64,000 nt of DNA from Streptomyces novaecaesareae. GTDB taxonomy: Bacteria > Actinomycetota > Actinomycetes > Streptomycetales > Streptomycetaceae. A model generated the notes under the pieces. That model was not told where the DNA came from, searched no databases, and saw only the letters and a list, made by a program, of their open reading frames with translations. The position numbers were made by a program, and so were the translations under genes. The stretch lies in contig NZ_JNWQ01000035.1 of assembly GCF_000716875.1 (NCBI RefSeq), forward strand, positions 62,001-126,000, written 5' to 3'. Shown in pieces: positions 42,339-50,287 of this stretch (positions are counted from its first letter, which is position 1; each line of letters opens with the position of its first letter).

Positions 42339-42719
42339 ATGGTTTCGAAGAAGAGCGGGGCCGGCCTGGCCGCCGCCGTCGGTGCCGCGGTGCTGCTCGG
42401 CGCCGGTTCGGCGCAGGCCGCCACCGCACCCGCCGGGCAGGCACCGGCCGGGCCGGCCACGCTGGCCAAGACCGACGTCGGCCAGGCGCTGAACGGGACG
42501 ACCTCCGGCCTCGGCTACGGCATCGCGCCGCTGAAGAGCCTGCGTCTGGACCCGTGGGCGAACTCCTCGGCCGACGTGCTCAACAACGGCGCGACCGTCC
42601 AGCCGGACCAGGGCCTGGCCCCGGTCGGCACCGGCACGCTGACCGGTCCGCTGAGCGCGGGCGGCGGCGTCAAGGACCTCCCGCTGGTCGGCGGGCTGAC
42701 CGGCGTCCTGCCGGGCTGA
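42339..42719 (+). CDS. Small secreted protein of unknown function
   Basis: A 126-residue exported protein: signal peptide ending near residue 27 (GAGSAQAAT). The mature part has Pro/Leu/Gly-rich segments PLKSLRLDPWANSSADVLNNG and a C-terminal LPLVGGLTGVLPG. I recall similar proteins with LxLxPLANTxxDPLNNG as widespread in Streptomyces but functionally uncharacterised. No Cys. It sits between chaplins and another exported unknown, consistent with a surface role. Confidence 0.8.
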   Translation: MVSKKSGAGLAAAVGAAVLLGAGSAQAATAPAGQAPAGPATLAKTDVGQALNGTTSGLGYGIAPLKSLRLDPWANSSADVLNNGATVQPDQGLAPVGTGTLTGPLSAGGGVKDLPLVGGLTGVLPG

Positions 42720-42729
42720 GCGTCCGGAC

Positions 42730-42780
42730 GCGCCGGAGCCCGGCGCCCCGCTCGTACGGTGGGGTGCCGGGCTCCGGCGC
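42730..42780. terminator. Strong bidirectional hairpin
   Basis: A 15-bp perfect stem (42730-42744 with 42766-42780) continues inward through one G-T pair and four more pairs, between two convergent exported-protein genes. Confidence 0.75.
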
Positions 42781-42791
42781 TGCCGCCCGGG

Positions 42792-43511
42792 TCAGAGCCG
42801 GGTGAGGTCGGCCAGCCCGGTCTGCTGCACCACGCCGGTGGCCGTCGCGGTGGTGGCCGCGGGGTCGGCCAGTCCGGTCTGCTGGACCACCTCGGTGGCG
42901 GTCGCGGCGGTGGTCGTGGTCAGGTCGTCCACCTCGTCGGTGACGGAGAGCCGGTGGTTCTCGGTGCCGAGGCCCGCGCTGGCCCCGGGGACGGCCTGCA
43001 CGGCGCCGGTGAGCAGCCGCGGGTCGGCCTCGCCCACCTTGAACCGGCCGTCGGCGAGCTGGCCCGCGCCGTCCTGGGTGAGCGAGAGCGGCTTGCCGAG
43101 GGTGAGGCCGGGGGTGTCGGCGTGCAGGGGCGCGGCCGGGGCGTCCAGCAGCACCCGGCCGAGGTCGGCGCCCTGGTCGACCAGCGGGAGCGGCAGGTCG
43201 GCCTTGGCGCCCGGGCCGACCTTGCCGGTGCTCAGCTGGGGGACGATCCGCTCCGGGACCAGCTCGGTGCTGGTGCTGGTGGTCCGGCCGGGCACCGGCG
43301 GCATGAGCAGCGAGGTCGGGATGCCGGCCGAGACGTGGCTGCCCAGCGGGGTGAGCGGGATGTCCGCCGGGACCTGCCGGGTGGCCAGCGCGTCCTCCAG
43401 GGCCCCGACGTGTTCGGGGCCGACCGGGGCGGCGGAGGCCGATCCCTGGGAGGCGAGCATGCCCGCACCGACCGCCAGCAGCATCGCGCCGGCCCGCTTG
43501 GAGAACTTCAT
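42792..43511 (-). CDS. Secreted protein of unknown function with C-terminal tandem repeats
   Basis: A 239-residue exported protein. Signal peptide about 1-28 (AMLLAVGAGMLASQGSASAA). The mature region is Pro/Leu/Gly-rich without a known domain. The C-terminus holds two 19-residue repeats containing VVQQTGLAD. ATG 43511 is used; GTG 43520 three codons earlier is equally possible because neither has a clear Shine-Dalgarno. Genomic context suggests a cell-surface or matrix role. No relation to chaplins is visible. Confidence 0.7.
   Translation of the reverse strand: MKFSKRAGAMLLAVGAGMLASQGSASAAPVGPEHVGALEDALATRQVPADIPLTPLGSHVSAGIPTSLLMPPVPGRTTSTSTELVPERIVPQLSTGKVGPGAKADLPLPLVDQGADLGRVLLDAPAAPLHADTPGLTLGKPLSLTQDGAGQLADGRFKVGEADPRLLTGAVQAVPGASAGLGTENHRLSVTDEVDDLTTTTAATATEVVQQTGLADPAATTATATGVVQQTGLADLTRL
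42806..42919. repeat. Two tandem 57-bp coding repeats
   Basis: Units 42806-42862 and 42863-42919 differ at only a few positions and encode the repeated VVQQTGLAD-containing 19-residue units of the secreted protein. Confidence 0.75.
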
Positions 43512-43696
43512 GCTTTTCACCGTTCTGCCTGTCCGTACTGGAGATCTCTTGTGGGGAACGGCTGCGGGGCGCAGCCGGAAAGCAATCTGCCAACGAGTGA
43601 CCAGGAATGCGGAATGCGGCGGTTAACCGATTCGGCCTAATAATCCGATCGAAAACCACCTGCGGACGCGCCTCCGGGACTCTTTTCAAAAATGCC

Positions 43697-43724
43697 CGTA
43701 ACCTTCCGTGCCGTCATTCTTTGA
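43697..43724 (+). promoter_or_regulatory. Putative sigma-BldN promoter of the rodlin-like genes
   Basis: CGTAAC (43697-43702), 16 bp, CTTTGA (43719-43724) match the remembered BldN consensus CGTAAC-16-CGTTGA at 11 of 12 positions. It lies about 90 bp upstream of the first rodlin-like ATG; rodlin genes are BldN-dependent in model Streptomyces. Confidence 0.55.
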
Positions 43725-43813
43725 TCTGGACGTCAGTGACTGCAGACCGGGTCCGAGCGCTCTACGCGTTGCTACGCACGGAAACCGAAAGCATTTCAGA
43801 GAGGGATCTCCCC

Positions 43814-44161
43814 ATGATCCAGAAGTCCTTCGCCGCCGCCGGCCTGGCCGTCGCCGCGCTGGCCGCCGCCGCCGCGCCCGCCTCGGCCATCGGTGACGCG
43901 GACGGCGGCGCCGCCACCATCCAGGGCAACGGCGGCAGCAACTTCACCGGCACCGTCGGGAACAACAGCCCGAACTTCCACTTCCTGGACAACGCGAACA
44001 TCTGCCTGCCGGAGATCCACAACATCGCCGTCGGCGCGGCCGGAGGCATCGCGCTCCCGATCGAGGTCCCGATCGCCAACAGCGGCGGCAAGCAGTACTG
44101 CACCCAGGGGCAGGGCACCCAGAGCCACGGCGACGCGGGCGTGTCCCACCTGATCGGCTGA
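43814..44161 (+). CDS. Rodlin-like secreted protein 1
   Basis: A 115-residue exported protein. Signal peptide about 1-25 (AVAALAAAAAPASA), then AIGDADGGAATIQGNGGSNF, a rodlin-like start. The two Cys flank a hydrophobic beta-rich segment (ICLPEIHNIAV to QYCTQG). The end GTQSHGDAGVSHLIG resembles the rodlin ending TQAKGDxxLSHIL. Rodlins organise chaplin fibrils into rodlets. It is shorter than RdlA/RdlB (about 130 residues), so I call it rodlin-like. It has a BldN-like promoter and a tandem paralogue. Confidence 0.68.
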   Translation: MIQKSFAAAGLAVAALAAAAAPASAIGDADGGAATIQGNGGSNFTGTVGNNSPNFHFLDNANICLPEIHNIAVGAAGGIALPIEVPIANSGGKQYCTQGQGTQSHGDAGVSHLIG

Positions 44162-44247
44162 CGCTCCCCGCTCAGCTCCCTGCTCAGCTCCCCCTCTGAT
44201 CCACCTTCGAATCGCCCCCCGATTCACCCCCCGAGAGGAAAACCGGA

Positions 44248-44595
44248 ATGATCAAGAAGACCCTCGCCGCCGCCGGCCTGGCCGCCGCCGCCCTCGCGAT
44301 GTCCGCGGGCTCGGCCTCCGCCATCGCCGACTCGGACGGCGCCGCCACCTCCGTCCAGGGCCACGGCGGCACCAACCAGACCGGCACCCACGGCAACGGC
44401 AGCCCGAACTTCCACACCCTGGACAACCCGAACCTCTGCCTGCCGGAGATCCACAACATCGCCGTCGCCGCCGCCATCGGCGCCGCGGTTCCGATCGAGG
44501 TGCCGATCCTGAACAGCACCCCGAAGCAGATCTGCAACGTCGGCCAGAACACCCAGTCCTCGGGCGACGCGGGCATCTCGCACCTGATCGGCTGA
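44248..44595 (+). CDS. Rodlin-like secreted protein 2
   Basis: A 115-residue paralogue of the preceding gene, with the same signal peptide type (AAALAMSAGSASA), CLPEIHNIAV core and NTQSSGDAGISHLIG end. The intermediate region reads SVQGHGGTNQTGTHGNGSPNF, so divergence is concentrated there. GAGAGGAAAA precedes the ATG, 86 bp after the first gene's stop. The tandem pair resembles the rdlA-rdlB arrangement. Confidence 0.68.
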   Translation: MIKKTLAAAGLAAAALAMSAGSASAIADSDGAATSVQGHGGTNQTGTHGNGSPNFHTLDNPNLCLPEIHNIAVAAAIGAAVPIEVPILNSTPKQICNVGQNTQSSGDAGISHLIG

Positions 44596-44614
44596 TCAAG
44601 GGGCACGGCACGGA

Positions 44615-44652
44615 CGGAGGGCCCGGGGAGGAAGGTCTCCCCGGGCCCTCCG
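44615..44652 (+). terminator. Terminator of the rodlin-like pair
   Basis: A perfect 15-bp stem (44615-44629 with 44638-44652) with an 8-nt loop shortly after the stop codon. A second hairpin (44707-44718 with 44739-44750) follows. Confidence 0.75.
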
Positions 44653-44766
44653 GGCTTGGCGGACGAAGTGTCCGGCCGGCCGCCACAAGGCGGACCAGCC
44701 GGGTGACCGGTCGTCCGGGCCGGCGCGCGGGCGCCCGGCCGGACGACCGGATGTGAACACGTGTCA

Positions 44767-44786
44767 GAGCGCCCGAGCGGGCGCTC
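44767..44786 (+). promoter_or_regulatory. Inverted repeat in the leader of the next secreted-protein gene
   Basis: GAGCGCCC and GGGCGCTC form a perfect 8-bp stem with a GAGC loop about 20 bp before the ATG at 44806, just upstream of the ribosome-binding site GAGAGAGGG. It could affect translation or be an operator. Confidence 0.35.
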
Positions 44787-44805
44787 CCAGAGAGAGGGCA
44801 GATCC

Positions 44806-45072
44806 ATGAAGAGCATGCTGGCCAAGGCCGCACTGACCGCCACCGCCGCACTGGCGCTCGCGGGGGCCGCCACCCCGGCCTTCGCCCACGCGGGCCTGGT
44901 CGGTGGCGGCGCGTTCGCGGCCTCCGCCGACGAGCCGTTCCTGGCGGCCGAGGGCTTCGGCATCGCCCACACCACGGACACCGCCGCGGGCGGTTTCGGC
45001 ACCGTCGCCGCCACCTCCACCGACATCATCGGCGGCGGCGAGGGCTTCGCCCACATCAAGGGCTGGCAGTAG
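44806..45072 (+). CDS. Small secreted Gly/Ala-rich protein
   Basis: An 88-residue exported protein with a signal peptide of about 27 residues (LALAGAATPAFA). The mature part is Gly/Ala/Phe-rich with an imperfect repeat, EGFGIAHTTDT and EGFAHIKGW, and has no Cys. There is no recognised family. Its location at the end of the surface-protein island suggests a spore or aerial-hypha coat role, which is inference. Confidence 0.65.
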   Translation: MKSMLAKAALTATAALALAGAATPAFAHAGLVGGGAFAASADEPFLAAEGFGIAHTTDTAAGGFGTVAATSTDIIGGGEGFAHIKGWQ

Positions 45073-45079
45073 CAGCCGG

Positions 45080-45117
45080 AAGGCCGGGCCGATCCCCGCG
45101 GGGATCGGCCCGGCCTT
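45080..45117. terminator. Very strong bidirectional hairpin
   Basis: 18 complementary bases on each side (45080-45097 and 45100-45117) form an almost loopless hairpin between the secreted-protein gene and convergent hemB. Confidence 0.8.
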
Positions 45118-45169
45118 CTGCGTGCACGGGCGCCCCCGCCCCGAGCGGGCGAACGCGCCGAGCGGGCGA

Positions 45170-46150
45170 CTAACCCAGCATCGCGGCGGCCTCGACGGCC
45201 CAGTAGGTGAGGATCTGCTCGGCGCCGGCCCGGCGGATCGAGGTGAGCGTCTCCAGGATGGTGCGCTCCCGCTCGATCCAGCCGTTGGCGGCAGCGGCCT
45301 CCACCATCGAGTACTCGCCGGAGATCTGGTAGGCGGCCACCGGCACCGGGGAGACGTCGGCGACCTGCCGCAGCACGTCCAGGTACAGCATGGCCGGCTT
45401 CACCATCACCAGGTCCGCACCCTCGGCGAGGTCCAGCTCCAGCTCGCGCAGTGCCTCACGGGCGTTGGCCGGGTCCTGCTGGTAGGTCTTGCGGTCGCCC
45501 TTGAGCGAGGAGTTGACGGCCTCACGGAACGGGCCGTACAGCGCGGAGGCGTACTTGGCGGTGTAGGCGAGGATGCTGACGTCCTGGTGGCCGGCCTCGT
45601 CCAACGCCCGGCGGACGACTCCGATCTGACCGTCCATCATGCCCGACGGGCCGACCATGTGGACCCCCGCCTCGGCCTGGACCACGGCCATCTCGGCGTA
45701 GCGCGCCAGGGTCGCGTCGTTGTCCACGCTGCCGTCCTCGGCCAGCACGCCGCAGTGGCCGTGGTCGGTGAACTCGTCCAGGCAGAGGTCCGACATGACC
45801 ACCATCTGGTCGCCGACCTCGGCGACCACGTCGCGGATGGCCTGCTGCAGGATCCCGTCCGGGTTGGTCCCCTCGGAACCGACGGCGTCCTTCACCACGG
45901 GCAGGCCGAACAGCATGATGCCGCCCACGCCGGCCTCGGCCGCCTCCACCGCGGCCTTGCGCAGGGTGTCCCGGGTGTGCTGGACCACGCCGGGCATCGA
46001 GGCGATCGGCTTCGCCTCGGTGATGCCCTCGCTGACGAAGGCGGGCAGGATCAGCTCCGCCGGGTGCAGCCGGGTCTCGGCGACCAGCCGGCGCATCGCC
46101 GGGCTCTGGCGCAGTCGGCGCGGGCGTACGTACGGGAATTCAGCGGACAC
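45170..46150 (-). CDS. hemB: Porphobilinogen synthase (5-aminolevulinate dehydratase)
   Basis: It condenses two 5-aminolevulinates to porphobilinogen. It has 326 residues. The Schiff-base lysines are expected in [14 protein letters not shown] and [11 protein letters not shown]. The metal site reads [14 protein letters not shown], a mixture of the zinc-type Cys-rich and the magnesium-type Asp motifs. The start is GTG 46150. It is the last gene after rex-hemA-hemC-hemD, separated from hemD by a 76-bp gap with a hairpin that may reduce read-through. Confidence 0.93.
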   Translation of the reverse strand: MSAEFPYVRPRRLRQSPAMRRLVAETRLHPAELILPAFVSEGITEAKPIASMPGVVQHTRDTLRKAAVEAAEAGVGGIMLFGLPVVKDAVGSEGTNPDGILQQAIRDVVAEVGDQMVVMSDLCLDEFTDHGHCGVLAEDGSVDNDATLARYAEMAVVQAEAGVHMVGPSGMMDGQIGVVRRALDEAGHQDVSILAYTAKYASALYGPFREAVNSSLKGDRKTYQQDPANAREALRELELDLAEGADLVMVKPAMLYLDVLRQVADVSPVPVAAYQISGEYSMVEAAAANGWIERERTILETLTSIRRAGAEQILTYWAVEAAAMLG

Positions 46151-46178
46151 GGCTTCTCTCTCCGAACGGTCGTACAGC

Positions 46179-46207
46179 GCCGGGGGCGGTGACTCGCCGC
46201 CCCCGGC
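46179..46207 (-). terminator. Hairpin between hemD and hemB
   Basis: Perfect 11-bp arms (46179-46189 and 46197-46207) with a 7-nt loop. This could be a partial terminator within the haem operon or a processing site. Confidence 0.5.
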
Positions 46208-46226
46208 CGGGGGTTGGGGCAGGCCC

Positions 46227-47876
46227 TCAGCGGGCCTTGCGGCGCGAGCCCGGACGGCGCTCGCTCGGCCGGTAGACCGGCTCGCCGGCCGCCGTCGCGG
46301 TGTCGCGGCGCTTGGCCCCGAAGTCTGCCAGCGCCTGGGCCAGCGCGGCCGCCGACGGCGCCGGAGCCATCACGTCGACCCGCAGGCCGTGCTCCTCGGC
46401 GGTCTTGGCGGTCGCCGGGCCGATGCAGGCGATGACCGTGACGTTGTGCGGCTTGCCCGCGATGCCGACCAGGTTCCGGACGGTCGAGGACGAGGTGAAC
46501 AGCACCGCGTCGAAGCCGCCGCCCTTGATCGCCTCGCGGGTCTCGGCCGGCGGCGGCGAGGCGCGCACCGTCCGGTACGCCGTCACGTCGTCGACCTCCC
46601 AGCCGAGCTCGACCAGGCCGGCCACCAGGGTCTCGGTGGCGATGTCGGCGCGCGGCAGCAGCACCCGGTCGATCGGGTCGAAGACCGGGTCGTAGGGCGG
46701 CCAGTCCTCCAGCAGACCGGCGGCGGACTGCTCGCCGGAGGGCACCAGGTCCGGCTTCACGCCGAAGTCCACCAGGGCCTGCGCGGTGGTCTCGCCGACC
46801 GCCGCGACCTTGATCCCGGCGAACGCGCGGGCGTCCAGGCCGTACTCCTCGAACTTCTCCCGGACGGCGCGCACCGCATTCACCGAGGTGAAGGCGATCC
46901 ACTCGTAGCGGCCGGTGACCAGGCCCTTGATGGCCCGCTCCATCTGCTGCGGGGTGCGCGGCGGCTCGACCGCGATGGTCGGCACCTCCTGCGGCACCGC
47001 GCCGTACGAGCGCAGCTGCTCGGACAGGCCGGTGGCCTGCTCCTTGGTGCGCGGCACGAGGACGTTCCAGCCGAACAGCGGCTTGGTCTCGAACCACGAG
47101 TGCGAGGCCCGGTGGGCGACCTGCTCGCCCACCACGGCTATCACCGAGGTGGCCGGGTCGACCGGGGCGGAGACCGGCGAGGGCAGCACCCGGGCGGCCT
47201 TCAGGTCGGCCGCGATGCCGGCCAGGGTGGAGGTGAAGGTCCGCTGGCGGGTGGTGGTGCCGGAGAGCGTCGCGCTCAGCGCCGACTCCGGCTTGCGGCC
47301 GTTGGAGACCAGCGCGTTCGCGGTGGCCGGCAGCTGGCCCAGGGTGGTGCGGACCACCAGGGTGGTCTCCGCCACGCCCAGGTCCACCGGACCGCCGGAC
47401 AGCAGCTGGGCACCGTCCACGAAGCGCACGTCGGTGCCGGCCCCGGCCCGCAGCGGGACGCCCGCGTACGCCGGGACGCCGACCGACTGGGCGACGCCCG
47501 GGATCACCTCGAAGGGGATGCCGTCGCCCGCGCAGCTGAGCATCTCCTCGGCGGCGCAGCCGTCCAGGCCCGGGTCGCCGTCGACGGTGCGGACCACGTG
47601 CTTGCCCGAGCGGACGGCCTCGGCGACCAGCTTGGCCAGGTCGAAGTCGGTGCCCTCGGCGGCCGGGGTGTGCACCTGCACGGCGGCCGGGCAGTGGCTG
47701 CGCACGGCGGCCGCGGTCAGCGGGTCGGCGACCAGGACGTCGGCGGTGGAGAGCACCTCGACCGCGCGGAGCGTCAGCAGGCCCGGGTCCCCGGGGCCCG
47801 CGCCCAGGAAGGTGCACCGTCCGGTGGCGGGCTGTCCCGCCGGGAACAGGGCGTCGGTGGCGGCGGTGGGGCTCAT
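46227..47876 (-). CDS. hemD: Fused uroporphyrinogen-III methyltransferase/synthase
   Basis: A 549-residue two-domain protein. The N-terminal half (about 18-255) is a SUMT (CobA/CysG-type) methyltransferase fold beginning [22 protein letters not shown]. The C-terminal half (about 270-535) is uroporphyrinogen-III synthase, with [16 protein letters not shown] and [10 protein letters not shown]. The fusion routes uroporphyrinogen III to both haem and sirohaem/cobalamin. Its ATG overlaps the hemC stop by four bases. Confidence 0.9.
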   Translation of the reverse strand: MSPTAATDALFPAGQPATGRCTFLGAGPGDPGLLTLRAVEVLSTADVLVADPLTAAAVRSHCPAAVQVHTPAAEGTDFDLAKLVAEAVRSGKHVVRTVDGDPGLDGCAAEEMLSCAGDGIPFEVIPGVAQSVGVPAYAGVPLRAGAGTDVRFVDGAQLLSGGPVDLGVAETTLVVRTTLGQLPATANALVSNGRKPESALSATLSGTTTRQRTFTSTLAGIAADLKAARVLPSPVSAPVDPATSVIAVVGEQVAHRASHSWFETKPLFGWNVLVPRTKEQATGLSEQLRSYGAVPQEVPTIAVEPPRTPQQMERAIKGLVTGRYEWIAFTSVNAVRAVREKFEEYGLDARAFAGIKVAAVGETTAQALVDFGVKPDLVPSGEQSAAGLLEDWPPYDPVFDPIDRVLLPRADIATETLVAGLVELGWEVDDVTAYRTVRASPPPAETREAIKGGGFDAVLFTSSSTVRNLVGIAGKPHNVTVIACIGPATAKTAEEHGLRVDVMAPAPSAAALAQALADFGAKRRDTATAAGEPVYRPSERRPGSRRKAR

Positions 47877-48925
47877 CGGGCTCGCTCCCCCATCAGGGCG
47901 GCCGCGCCCCCGGCGAGCAGCCGGTCAGCCAGCGCGCGGCCGAGGGCCGCCGCCTGCTGCTCGGCGGTCTCGTCGAGGACGATCGGACCATTGGCGGACA
48001 TCTTCAGCAGGGCGGATCCGTCGGGGTTGCCGACCACTCCGTCCAGCCGCAGTTCGTTCTCCCGGCCCCAGGTGGCCAGTGCGGCCACCGGCGCCGAGCA
48101 GCCGGCCTCCAGGGTGGCCAGCAGGGCGCGCTCGGCGGCCACGGCGACCCGGGTGGGGGCGTGGTCCAGGGCCGAGAGCGCGGCGGTCAGCGCCGGGTCG
48201 GCGCTCGTGCACTCGATCGCGAGCGCACCCTGGCCGGGGGCCGGGATCATCACCTCGGGGTCGAGGTGCTGGGAGATCTCGGCGCTGCGGCCGAGCCGGT
48301 TGAGGCCGGCCGTGGCCAGCACCACCGCGTCCAGCTCGCCGGCGGTCACGTAGCCGATCCGGGTGTCCACGTTGCCGCGGATCGCGACGGTCTCCAGCTG
48401 GGCGCCGCGGGCGGTGGCCCAGGCGTTCAGCTGTGCCATCCGGCGGGGCGAGCCGGTGCCGATCCGGGCCGTACGGCCGGCGCCGGCGAGCTTCTCCACC
48501 AGCTCGTCCAGGGCCAGGCCCTCGGCCGCGACCAGCGCGTCCCGGACGTCCTCGCGCTCCGGGACGGCGGCCAGCACCAGGCCCTGGGGGGCGGCGGTGG
48601 GCAGGTCCTTGAGCGAGTGCACGGCGAAGTCGATCCGGCCCTCCAGCAGCGCGTCGCGCAGCGCGGAGACGAACACACCGGTGCCGCCGATCTGCGCCAG
48701 CGCCTCGCGGGAGGTGTCGCCGTAGGTGGTGATCTCGACCAGCTCGACGGGGCGCCCGGTGAGCCTGGTCACCTCGCGGGCCACCATGCCCGACTGGGCC
48801 ATGGCGAGGGCGCTGCGCCGGGTGCCGAGCCGCAGGGGCGCGGCGGCCGGAGGCTGCTCCGTGATCGGTTGACCATTCATGAGGTGATCGTCCCGGTGGT
48901 ACTCGTGGGATGGCTGACGGTTCAT
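47873..48925 (-). CDS. hemC: Hydroxymethylbilane synthase (porphobilinogen deaminase)
   Basis: It polymerises four porphobilinogens into hydroxymethylbilane. The start LRLGTRRSALAMAQSG is diagnostic. The dipyrromethane cofactor Cys is in LEAGCSAPVAAL near residue 268. Two starts compete: ATG 48925 (350 residues) overlaps the hemA stop by four bases, which favours translational coupling; ATG 48880 (335 residues) is nearer the conserved domain. Interestingly the two N-termini are similar (MNRQP and MNGQP). I use the coupled start. Confidence 0.9.
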   Translation of the reverse strand: MNRQPSHEYHRDDHLMNGQPITEQPPAAAPLRLGTRRSALAMAQSGMVAREVTRLTGRPVELVEITTYGDTSREALAQIGGTGVFVSALRDALLEGRIDFAVHSLKDLPTAAPQGLVLAAVPEREDVRDALVAAEGLALDELVEKLAGAGRTARIGTGSPRRMAQLNAWATARGAQLETVAIRGNVDTRIGYVTAGELDAVVLATAGLNRLGRSAEISQHLDPEVMIPAPGQGALAIECTSADPALTAALSALDHAPTRVAVAAERALLATLEAGCSAPVAALATWGRENELRLDGVVGNPDGSALLKMSANGPIVLDETAEQQAAALGRALADRLLAGGAAALMGERAR

Positions 48926-50262
48926 CTGGTGCCCCCGGCGGAGGGCTGGGGCGCGCCGCCGACGGGCGTGCCCGACACGGCGTGCACGGCCGCCGGGTCG
49001 AGGTCGAACAGCTCGCGCAGGGCCTCCGCGTAGGAGGCGCCGCCGGGCTCGGCGGCCAGCTGCTTCACCCGGACGGTCGGGGCGTGCAGCAGCTTGTCGA
49101 CGACGCGGCGGACGGTCTGGGTGATCTCGGCGCGGGAGCGCTCGTCCAGGTCGGGCAGCCGGGACTCCAGCCGGCCCAGCTCGGCGGCGACCACGTCGGA
49201 GGCCATCGCGCGCAGTGCGACCACGGTCGGCGCGATCCGGGCGGCCCGCTGGGCGGCGCCGAAGGCGCTGACCTCGTCGGCGACGATCCGGGTGACCTGG
49301 TCGACGTCGCCGGCGCCGGGGGTGGCGGCGTGCGCGTGGGAAAGGCTCTCCAGGTCGACCAGCAGGGCGCCGGGCAGCTCGTGCACGGCGTGGTCGACGT
49401 CGCGCGGCATGGCCAGGTCGAGCAGGGCGAGCGGGTGCGCGGACGTACGGGAGGCGACGGCGGCGGCCACGTCCTCGGCCTTGATCACCACGCCGGCCGC
49501 GCCGGTGCAGGAGATCACCAGGTCCACGTCGGCCAGCACCTCGGGCACCTTGGCGAGGTCCACGGTGCGGGCCACGTCCGGGCCCAGGATCTCGACCAGG
49601 CGCTCGGCGCGGGCCGGCGTCCGGTTGGCGATCAGCAGGTCGGTCACGCCGGAGCGGACCAGGGTGGCGGCGGCCAGCGAGCTCATCGAGCCGGCGCCGA
49701 CCACCAGCGCGCGCTTGCCGGCGATCTCGCCCGCGCCCGCGGCGACCTGCTCCAGGCCGAAGGTGACCAGCGACTGGCCGGCCTTGTCGATGCCGGTCTC
49801 GCTGTGCGCCCGCTTGCCGACCCGCAGCGCCTGCTGGAACAGCTCGTTCAGGCCGCGCGCGGCGGTGTGCTCCTCCTGCGCCTTGGCCAGCGCGTCGCGC
49901 AGCTGGCCGAGGATCTGGCCCTCGCCGACGACCATCGAGTCCAGCCCGCACGCCACCGAGAAGAGGTGGTGGACGGCGCGGTCCTCGTAGTGGACGTACA
50001 GGTGGGAGGTCAGCTCCTCCAGGTCCACCCCGCTGTGGTGGGCCAGCAGCAGCGACAGCTCGGCGACGCCGGCGTGGAACTTGTCCACGTCCGCGTACAG
50101 CTCGATCCGGTTGCAGGTGTTCAGCAGCGCGGCCTCGGCGACGGTCGCGGTGGCGGCCGCGTCGTGCAGCAGCCGGGTCGGCACCTCACCGGTCAGGGCG
50201 GCGCGTTCCAGCACCCCGACCGGGGCCGTGCGATGGCTCAGCCCTACGACGAGAAGGCTCAT
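48922..50262 (-). CDS. hemA: Glutamyl-tRNA reductase
   Basis: It reduces glutamyl-tRNA(Glu) to glutamate-1-semialdehyde, the first committed step of C5 haem synthesis. It has 446 residues. The catalytic Cys is in LLNTCNRIELYADV near residue 50; GLSHRTAPVGVLERAAL is the conserved N-terminus. The NADPH domain has VVGAGSMSSLAAATL, and a C-terminal dimerisation helix follows. It lies 25 bp after rex and overlaps hemC. The start is ATG 50262. Confidence 0.93.
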   Translation of the reverse strand: MSLLVVGLSHRTAPVGVLERAALTGEVPTRLLHDAAATATVAEAALLNTCNRIELYADVDKFHAGVAELSLLLAHHSGVDLEELTSHLYVHYEDRAVHHLFSVACGLDSMVVGEGQILGQLRDALAKAQEEHTAARGLNELFQQALRVGKRAHSETGIDKAGQSLVTFGLEQVAAGAGEIAGKRALVVGAGSMSSLAAATLVRSGVTDLLIANRTPARAERLVEILGPDVARTVDLAKVPEVLADVDLVISCTGAAGVVIKAEDVAAAVASRTSAHPLALLDLAMPRDVDHAVHELPGALLVDLESLSHAHAATPGAGDVDQVTRIVADEVSAFGAAQRAARIAPTVVALRAMASDVVAAELGRLESRLPDLDERSRAEITQTVRRVVDKLLHAPTVRVKQLAAEPGGASYAEALRELFDLDPAAVHAVSGTPVGGAPQPSAGGTR

Positions 50263-50287
50263 GCCCGCCCCCCACAGCTCTCGGTGT

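Noticed and set aside
44752..44767. TGTGAACACGTGTCAG as a second Rex operator
   Set aside because: The left half fits but the right half (TTCACA expected) does not, and the downstream gene encodes a surface protein. Kept only as an unexplained palindrome-like element.
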